This document shows, piece by piece, positions 6,427 through 11,378 of a stretch of DNA of 11,378 nt. The DNA comes from an uncultured Collinsella sp. (GTDB lineage Bacteria; Actinomycetota; Coriobacteriia; Coriobacteriales; Coriobacteriaceae). Each line of letters starts with the position of its first letter. The stretch's first letter is position 1. The position numbers and the translations under genes were made by a program. Under the pieces are notes generated by a model. It ran no database searches, was not told the DNA's origin, and saw nothing but the letters and a program-made list of their open reading frames with translations. The stretch lies in contig URNU01000024.1 of NCBI GenBank assembly GCA_900549275.1, positions 1 through 11,378 on the forward strand, read 5' to 3'.

Positions 6427-6432
6427 TATACT
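6427..6432 (+). promoter_or_regulatory. Possible -10 box for the exporter operon
   Basis: TATACT matches the -10 consensus at 5/6, 31 bases before the start codon. The -35 position falls in the GC hairpin (GCCCGC at 6404-6409) and does not match. If real, it would need an activator or an alternative sigma factor. Confidence 0.35.
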
Positions 6433-6462
6433 AATCGCGGTATGTTCTATAAAGGAGACGCT

Positions 6463-7875
6463 ATGTCAAAAGTCCCCACCATCACTCCGGGCCCCGACGA
6501 CATCGGGAACGCGCAGCAAGACGCAACCGAAACCCTGCCGCTTATCACAAGCGCCCCCACGGCACAGCAAAACGACAACGAGCAAGGCGGCTCCGGTATA
6601 TCCGACGAAGAGGCCTACGCAAAGCTCAAGACCAAACGTGCCGAACGTCGACACAAAAAGCTCGTCCGCCGCGGCATTGCGGCCGGTATCGTGGGCGGCA
6701 TGATCCTAATAGCCATTATCGTGAGCGTTGTACTCAACTCGCAGCCGCAATCTGCGGACGGACCTGTTACCGATATGGTCATGGAAGGCACCTTTACCAC
6801 GACTGTCGAGGCAAAAGGACAGCTCAAGCCCATTTCTGCCTCGGTCGTTTCCCCTTCTGTCGACGGTACGGTGGCACAGATCAACGTGCAGGCCGGTCAA
6901 AGCGTCAACGAGGGCGACGTGCTTATGACCATCAAAAACGATGAGCTCGATAACGCCGTTGCCGAGGCGAAGCGCGCGGTCGCGGCCGCCCAGGAAGACC
7001 TGAAAAACGCGCAGGCGGCGCTCGCCGCCGCACAGGCAGCACCGACTCTGGATGTCGACGGATCGACCGCCCCGACGGATGCAACCGCCAACGCCAGCGC
7101 CGTCTCGAGCGCCCAGCGCAATCTCGCCTCGGCCCAGGCAACCCTGGACCAGGCAAACGCCAAGGCGGCCGAACGCACCGTAAAGGCCCCCAGCTCGGGT
7201 AGCATCGTCGAGCTCAACGCCAAAGTGGGCGCCACGGTGACCGGAGGCATGGTCATGGGCGAAGGCGACACGAACGGCGGCAAGCAGTGCATGCAGATCG
7301 CCGACCTCTCCAAGATGAAGGTGACGGTTCAGGTGGGCGAAAAGGACATCGCCAAGATCGCCGTGGGCCAAAGCGCCAACGTTACCTATCCCGCGTTTCC
7401 CGATATTGTGAGCCAGGGCACCGTCACGGCTATCGCGTCGGTGGCAAACTCCGACGCCGCCAACGGTGGCGGCGGCAGCGTGACCTTTAACGTCGACATC
7501 CTCATCGAGGCACCAGATAGCCGCCTTAAGCCCGGTATGACTGCCGAGGTCTCGGTGGTAACCGAGCAGCTTGACGACGTGGTCATGGTGCCCACCATGG
7601 CGCTGATGACCGAGGACGGCGAGCACTATTACGTCAACATGGCCACCGATGACGAAGGCAAGGAGACGCACCGCGTGAAGGTGACTGTCGTGACGCAAAA
7701 CGACAACGACGCCGTAGTCGGTAAGACGCAGGTCAAGCGCGACGACCAGGGCAACGAAATCAACCCCGACGTGCCGGTTACCAAGCTGCGCGATGGCGAC
7801 ACTATCGTTATGGATACCGGCGCGGGCATGACGGCAGGCGGCGGCGACGGCATGCCTGCCGACGAGGGCATGTAA
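6463..7875 (+). CDS. Membrane-fusion (HlyD/MacA-like) adaptor of an ABC exporter
   Basis: This is the adaptor of a MacAB-like transporter, anchored in the membrane with its bulk outside. The 470 residues start at the ATG five bases after AAAGGAG (6451-6457); the frame stays open further upstream, but no earlier ATG has such a site. Order: an acidic/polar cytoplasmic tail (1-70) ending in the basic run KRAERRHKKLVRR; a membrane segment at about 71-91; a first half-lipoyl segment around 127-159 (VVSPSVDGTVAQINVQAGQ); Ala/Gln-rich coiled-coil arms at 160-192 and 212-238; a second half-lipoyl segment (APSSGSIVELNAKVG, 242-256); a beta-barrel at about 283-368; and a membrane-proximal part ending in a Gly-rich acidic tail. 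The linker 193-211 between the coils is short, Thr/Asp/Pro-rich and unlike a TolC-contacting tip. It overlaps the ATPase gene by one base (TAATG). Substrate unknown. Confidence 0.92.
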   Translation: MSKVPTITPGPDDIGNAQQDATETLPLITSAPTAQQNDNEQGGSGISDEEAYAKLKTKRAERRHKKLVRRGIAAGIVGGMILIAIIVSVVLNSQPQSADGPVTDMVMEGTFTTTVEAKGQLKPISASVVSPSVDGTVAQINVQAGQSVNEGDVLMTIKNDELDNAVAEAKRAVAAAQEDLKNAQAALAAAQAAPTLDVDGSTAPTDATANASAVSSAQRNLASAQATLDQANAKAAERTVKAPSSGSIVELNAKVGATVTGGMVMGEGDTNGGKQCMQIADLSKMKVTVQVGEKDIAKIAVGQSANVTYPAFPDIVSQGTVTAIASVANSDAANGGGGSVTFNVDILIEAPDSRLKPGMTAEVSVVTEQLDDVVMVPTMALMTEDGEHYYVNMATDDEGKETHRVKVTVVTQNDNDAVVGKTQVKRDDQGNEINPDVPVTKLRDGDTIVMDTGAGMTAGGGDGMPADEGM

Positions 7876-8648
7876 TGCGCCCCGTCATCGACATCCGCAA
7901 CGTGCACCGCATCTTTGAGAGCGAGGCCGGTTGCGCCCACATCCTGCACAACGTAAGCCTGGCGGTAGACCCCGGTGAGTTCGTCGCCATCACCGGCCCC
8001 TCGGGCTCAGGCAAGTCGACGCTCATGAACATCTTGGGCTGCCTAGACAAACCGACGGCGGGCGACTATTACCTGCAGGGACTCAATGTCGCCGAACTCG
8101 ACGACGATGAGCTCACCGAGGTGCGGGCGCTCAGCATCGGCTTTGTCTTTCAGAGCTTCAACCTGCTGCCGCGCCTATCGGTTATCGAAAACGTCATGTT
8201 GCCGTTGTCCTACACTAATGTGCCGCGCAGCCAGCGCGAGATGCGCGCCGTACACGCACTGCAAGCCGTTACACTTCCGGTCGACCATTGGGACCACCGC
8301 ATATCGGAACTCTCGGGCGGACAAATGCAGCGCGTCGCCATCGCGCGCGCCCTCGTCAACGATCCGCCCATCATCTTGGCCGACGAACCCACGGGAAACC
8401 TAGACTCGGCAACCGGGGCGCTCGTCATGGAAACCTTCCACAAGCTCCAGGAGCGCGGCAAGACCATCGTGCTCATCACGCACGATCCGGGCATTGCAGC
8501 CGAGGCAGACCGAGCCGTAACCATTCGCGACGGGCGAATCCATGACGGCGCATATATCGCGCATGCACCGAACAATCTACGTTGCGCCGTCAACGATCTA
8601 CCCGCGATTTACGCACCTTCTACACCGCCGAAAGGAGCGAAGGCATGA
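7875..8648 (+). CDS. ABC transporter ATPase, MacB/LolD type
   Basis: It hydrolyses ATP to drive the adjacent permease, on the inner face of the membrane. The 257 residues hold all motifs: Walker A GPSGSGKST (41-49), Q-loop Gln in VFQSFNLLPRLSVIENVMLPL (Q93), signature LSGGQMQRVAIARAL (146-160), Walker B IILADEP (166-172) and switch His in ITHD (H203). The Q-loop wording is typical of the MacB/LolD/FtsE group. The start is set by TAATG coupling to the adaptor gene, with GAGGG six bases upstream. The last ~28 residues (230-257) extend past the usual domain end. Their codons contain the ribosome binding site of the next gene, which overlaps by four bases (ATGA). The motifs are intact, so it should be active. 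Confidence 0.96.
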   Translation: MRPVIDIRNVHRIFESEAGCAHILHNVSLAVDPGEFVAITGPSGSGKSTLMNILGCLDKPTAGDYYLQGLNVAELDDDELTEVRALSIGFVFQSFNLLPRLSVIENVMLPLSYTNVPRSQREMRAVHALQAVTLPVDHWDHRISELSGGQMQRVAIARALVNDPPIILADEPTGNLDSATGALVMETFHKLQERGKTIVLITHDPGIAAEADRAVTIRDGRIHDGAYIAHAPNNLRCAVNDLPAIYAPSTPPKGAKA

Positions 8649-9859
8649 GCACCCGCGATCTTATCCAAGAAGCCCTGCACTCGCTCGAGGCCAACAAGGG
8701 TCGTAGCCTGCTCACCATCCTGGGCATCGTCATTGGCATCGCCTCGGTCATAGCCATGACCTCGCTCATCGGCGGCATCCAAAACAGCCTGGTCAACAGC
8801 TTGGGCCTCAACGCGGCCCGCATGGTGCAGATTTACTCGTCCCAAGAGCTCACCGATTCGGACGTCGAGAAACTGCGTAAGATGGTGCCGCAAATTGAGC
8901 AGATCGGCATCGTCGACAGCGCCTATTCCGAGTACAAAGTTGGGGATAAAAGCTATACCGTCATGGCCCAGGGTGTCGATAGTGACATGCTCGATGCCGT
9001 GGGCGCCAGCAAGATCGTTGCCGGTCGCACCTATAACGACATCGAGTCCAAATCCGGCGCTCGGGTGGCGCTCATCGGCCGCGGCGGCGCCGAGCAGCTG
9101 TACGGCAACGAGCAGGACGCTATTGGCAAGACCATCAAGGTTTCGAGTGGAGACGTGCAGATCATCGGCGTCATCGACGGCGGCAACGACTCCATGGGCT
9201 CACTGAGCCTTTATATGCCACGAGCAACGATCGCCGAGCTCTACGGCGATGACAATCCGTCGTTTCCGAGCGTGACGGCGCTCGCCGCCGAAGGCACCGA
9301 TATGGACAAACTCTGCAAGACGATCGAATCCAAGGTGCGCAACATGAAGGGCATCTCGGAGGACGACGAGTATGAAAGCGTGTCGGCAAGCTCCATGAAG
9401 AGCGCCATCGATGCCCTCAACTCCTTTATGGGCGCCTTCTCGCTCATCATGGGCGCCGTTGCTGGTATCTCGCTTTTAGTCGGCGGTATCGGCATTATGA
9501 ACATGATGCTCACCAACGTGACCGAGCGCATCCGCGAAATTGGCATTCGCCGCGCCCTGGGCGCAAGCCGACGCGATATCACGGCCCAGTTTTTGGCCGA
9601 ATCCTCGGCGCTGTGTATCACCGGCGGCATTTTAGGTGTCGTGATTGGTTATCTGCTGGCATGGGGGCTTACATTCTTTGCCGCCAACTCGAGCATTATG
9701 AGCGAGTTTGGGGCCACCGGGTCGATTACGCCGAGCTTCTCCATTACGACCGTGCTGATCGCGTTTGCCGTATCGGTCGGCATCGGCGTGATCTTTGGCT
9801 TCTACCCCGCCCGCCGCGCCGCAAAGCTCGATCCAGTCGAGTGCCTGCGCTATCAGTAA
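8645..9859 (+). CDS. ABC transporter permease, FtsX/MacB type
   Basis: This is the membrane subunit of the exporter. The 404 residues give four membrane segments at about 21-43, 262-288, 318-346 and 368-388, with a large extracytoplasmic domain (about 44-261) between the first two, the MacB periplasmic-core layout. The block LLVGGIGIMNMMLTNVTERI (278-297) followed by REIGIRRALGA and the ending YPARRAAKLDPVECLRYQ are hallmarks of this family. The ATG was chosen because it overlaps the ATPase stop as ATGA and follows AAAGGAG (8631-8637) at seven bases; an ATG 63 bases upstream in the same frame lacks such a site. It lacks a fused ATPase, so it forms a three-gene set with the two genes before it. 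In a monoderm there is no TolC partner; peptide, antibiotic or envelope-lipid export are possible, but nothing here names the substrate. Confidence 0.94.
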   Translation: MSTRDLIQEALHSLEANKGRSLLTILGIVIGIASVIAMTSLIGGIQNSLVNSLGLNAARMVQIYSSQELTDSDVEKLRKMVPQIEQIGIVDSAYSEYKVGDKSYTVMAQGVDSDMLDAVGASKIVAGRTYNDIESKSGARVALIGRGGAEQLYGNEQDAIGKTIKVSSGDVQIIGVIDGGNDSMGSLSLYMPRATIAELYGDDNPSFPSVTALAAEGTDMDKLCKTIESKVRNMKGISEDDEYESVSASSMKSAIDALNSFMGAFSLIMGAVAGISLLVGGIGIMNMMLTNVTERIREIGIRRALGASRRDITAQFLAESSALCITGGILGVVIGYLLAWGLTFFAANSSIMSEFGATGSITPSFSITTVLIAFAVSVGIGVIFGFYPARRAAKLDPVECLRYQ

Positions 9860-9870
9860 GCCAACACCAA

Positions 9871-9941
9871 TAAGTTGCGGTGAGATAGGGACTGTTTATG
9901 CTGTTAATAGGCTACATCTGACCCTATTTCACCGCAGCTTA
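9871..9941 (+). repeat. Stem-loop with 20-bp arms after the exporter operon
   Basis: Bases 9871-9890 (TAAGTTGCGGTGAGATAGGG) pair with 9922-9941 around a 31-base loop. Eighteen pairs are Watson-Crick and two are G-U in plus-strand RNA (9884 with 9928, 9875 with 9937). As minus-strand RNA the same two positions would be A-C mismatches. No T-run follows, so it is not a standard terminator, though it starts 12 bases after the permease stop. Confidence 0.8.
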
Positions 9942-9950
9942 GAGAGCGTC

Positions 9951-9959
9951 TGGTATAAC
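9951..9959 (+). promoter_or_regulatory. Possible extended -10 promoter for the radical SAM gene
   Basis: TGG followed by TATAAC forms an extended -10 element (TGn plus a 5/6 hexamer). No -35 match is visible upstream. Transcription would start near 9966, giving an unusually AT-rich leader of about 110 bases. A second weaker -10 candidate is TATTAT at 10037-10042. Confidence 0.45.
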
Positions 9960-10074
9960 GCTTAACCCCAAATCAAATTGATTCGTTGAATAGACACAAT
10001 AGGGATTCTTTACACGCTTTTAATTCCACATATGGGTATTATCACTCACAATGCACACGTGAAAGGATATGCCC

Positions 10075-11378
10075 ATGTCGCTTACACAGTCAGCTGAGCG
10101 TGCAGCGCTCAACAAGCTCATCGATTATCTCGACGACAACCCTCAAGAAAATATCGACAAAATCATGGACCTCGTGAACAAGCTGGTCCCCAATCGCGTA
10201 TTTCCCGTACAGCGCGAGGCGTTTACCAACGTCATCAAGAGTCACGGCAATTGGTATGACCTAATCATGCGCATCTTCGACCTTAATCCCAAAATGCGCA
10301 CCAAGTTGCTCAAGGCGCTTATAGTCGACGGCAACCTGCTCGCTTGGCCCCAACAGGAAAAGAACCGCGAAGAATACCAGTGCAATATTCCGTGGGCCAT
10401 CCTGCTCGACCCCACAAGTGCCTGCAACCTGCATTGCACGGGCTGCTGGGCCGCCGAGTATGGCTATAAGCAGAATCTGTCCTTCGATGACATCGACTCC
10501 ATCGTCACGCAGGGCAAAGAGCTCGGCACGCACATCTACATCTATACCGGCGGCGAGCCGCTCGTCCGCAAGCACGACCTGATCAGAATTTGCGAAAAGC
10601 ATCAGGACTGCGTGTTTCTCTGCTTCACCAATTCCACGCTCATCGACGAGGCGTTCTGTGACGATATGATCCGCGTTGCAAACTTTGTCCCTGCCATCAG
10701 CGCCGAGGGCAACGAGCACACCACCGATGCCCGCCGCGGCAAGGGTACGTACGAAAAGATCGAACACGCCATGAAACTTTTGCGTGAGCGAAAACTGCCG
10801 TTTGGAATCTCGACGTGCTGGACCAGCGCCAACGCCGATACCGTCGCCACCGAGGAAAACATGGACTGGATGATTCGCGAGGGAGCGCTCTTCTGCTGGT
10901 ATTTCTACTTTATGCCGGTTGGCCGCAATGCCACCAACGAGCTTATGCCCACGCCTGAGCAGCGCGAACACATGTATCATTTTATTCGCGAGATGCGCGA
11001 GAAAAAGCCGCTCTTTACCCTCGACTTCCAAAATGACGGTGAGTTCGTGGGCGGCTGCATCGCCGGCGGGCGACGCTACCTACATATCAACGCGGCGGGA
11101 GATGTGGAGCCGTGCGTTTTCATTCACTACTCCAATGCCAATATCCACGACGTAAGCCTGCTCGACGCACTTCGCTCTCCCCTCTTTATGAAGTATTACG
11201 AAGGCCAGCCTTTTAACGACAACTACCTCAAGCCTTGCCCTATGCTCGAGAACCCCGATGTACTGCCCAAAATGGTCGCCGAGGCAGGCGCCATGAGCAC
11301 CGACCTGGTAGAGAAGGAATCTCCCGAACAACTGCGCGAGAAGACCAGTGCCGCCGCAAAAGCTTGGTCATCCGTGGC
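10075..11378 (+). CDS. Radical SAM protein with twitch/SPASM-like C-terminus, 3' end beyond the window
   Basis: It is a radical S-adenosylmethionine enzyme of unknown substrate. 434 codons are present and the frame runs off the window. A helical N-terminal region of about 105 residues precedes the radical SAM core. The cluster motif is CNLHCTGC, with C117, C121 and C124 (CX3CX2C), followed by YTGGEPLVRKHDL (GGEP at 159-162). After the core, C328 and C347 fit CX13GX4C (G342), the start of a SPASM or twitch auxiliary iron-sulfur site, with C388 (CPML) as a probable further ligand. The few later cysteines favour one auxiliary cluster. Two in-frame ATGs exist: 10069 is one base from AAAGGA and so unlikely, and 10075 at seven bases is chosen. 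Twitch enzymes include peptide- and cofactor-modifying enzymes, but no small peptide gene precedes this one, so I give no function. Confidence 0.92.
   Translation, partial: MSLTQSAERAALNKLIDYLDDNPQENIDKIMDLVNKLVPNRVFPVQREAFTNVIKSHGNWYDLIMRIFDLNPKMRTKLLKALIVDGNLLAWPQQEKNREEYQCNIPWAILLDPTSACNLHCTGCWAAEYGYKQNLSFDDIDSIVTQGKELGTHIYIYTGGEPLVRKHDLIRICEKHQDCVFLCFTNSTLIDEAFCDDMIRVANFVPAISAEGNEHTTDARRGKGTYEKIEHAMKLLRERKLPFGISTCWTSANADTVATEENMDWMIREGALFCWYFYFMPVGRNATNELMPTPEQREHMYHFIREMREKKPLFTLDFQNDGEFVGGCIAGGRRYLHINAAGDVEPCVFIHYSNANIHDVSLLDALRSPLFMKYYEGQPFNDNYLKPCPMLENPDVLPKMVAEAGAMSTDLVEKESPEQLREKTSAAAKAWSSV

Noticed and set aside
6295..6462. Upstream 56-codon extension of the adaptor frame
   Set aside because: It overlaps the end of the transpeptidase gene and crosses a GC hairpin, and its ATGs lack a good ribosome binding site. 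AAAGGAG five bases before 6463 decides the start.
8582..8644. Earlier ATG for the permease
   Set aside because: No ribosome binding site precedes it. The 8645 ATG has AAAGGAG and the ATGA overlap with the ATPase stop, and the protein then starts like other family members.

Overview
The window reads as chromosomal core DNA of a high-GC, Gram-positive actinobacterium, most likely a Coriobacteriia gut bacterium of the Collinsella type. That placement rests on GC-rich codon use, strong AAAGGAG-type ribosome binding sites, a monoderm-style cell-envelope gene set and my memory of similar proteins; no marker gene here proves it. There are eight protein genes. Only the first is on the minus strand, and the first and last are cut by the window ends. 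I see no tRNA, rRNA, CRISPR array, transposase, phage gene or toxin/defence gene.

Layout. 1-918 (minus): glutamyl-tRNA synthetase gltX, lacking its C-terminal part. 919-1196: divergent promoter region with a 32-bp perfect inverted repeat, then a short hairpin leader for metK. 1197-2477: S-adenosylmethionine synthetase metK, followed by a clear intrinsic terminator. 2478-2822: a 345-base gap with that terminator, a 113-nt stem-loop with a 22-bp perfect outer stem, and a second small hairpin before the next ribosome binding site. 2823-4430: a single-chain iron-sulfur L-serine dehydratase with an internal ACT-like region and a cysteine-rich C-terminus. 4431-4579: a perfect 34-bp palindrome and a promoter with a consensus -10. 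4580-6334: a membrane-anchored L,D-transpeptidase. 6463-9859: a three-gene operon (membrane-fusion adaptor, ABC ATPase, FtsX/MacB-type permease) with TAATG and ATGA overlaps. 9860-10074: another long stem-loop and an extended -10 promoter. 10075-end: a radical SAM enzyme with a C-terminal twitch/SPASM-like cysteine motif, cut by the window edge.

How the genes relate. gltX, metK and the serine dehydratase are housekeeping or amino-acid metabolism and appear to be separate transcription units. The L,D-transpeptidase (peptidoglycan cross-linking) and the MacAB-like exporter next to it both act at the cell envelope, but I see no proof that they are co-transcribed. The radical SAM protein uses SAM, the product of metK, but lies far from it.

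The main unexplained signal is non-coding. Four of the five intergenic gaps carry a long, nearly perfect inverted repeat, each of a different sequence, none with a canonical poly-T tract and none near a visible transposase. I did not find a convincing undescribed multi-gene system. The best leads are these palindromes and the substrate-unknown radical SAM enzyme.
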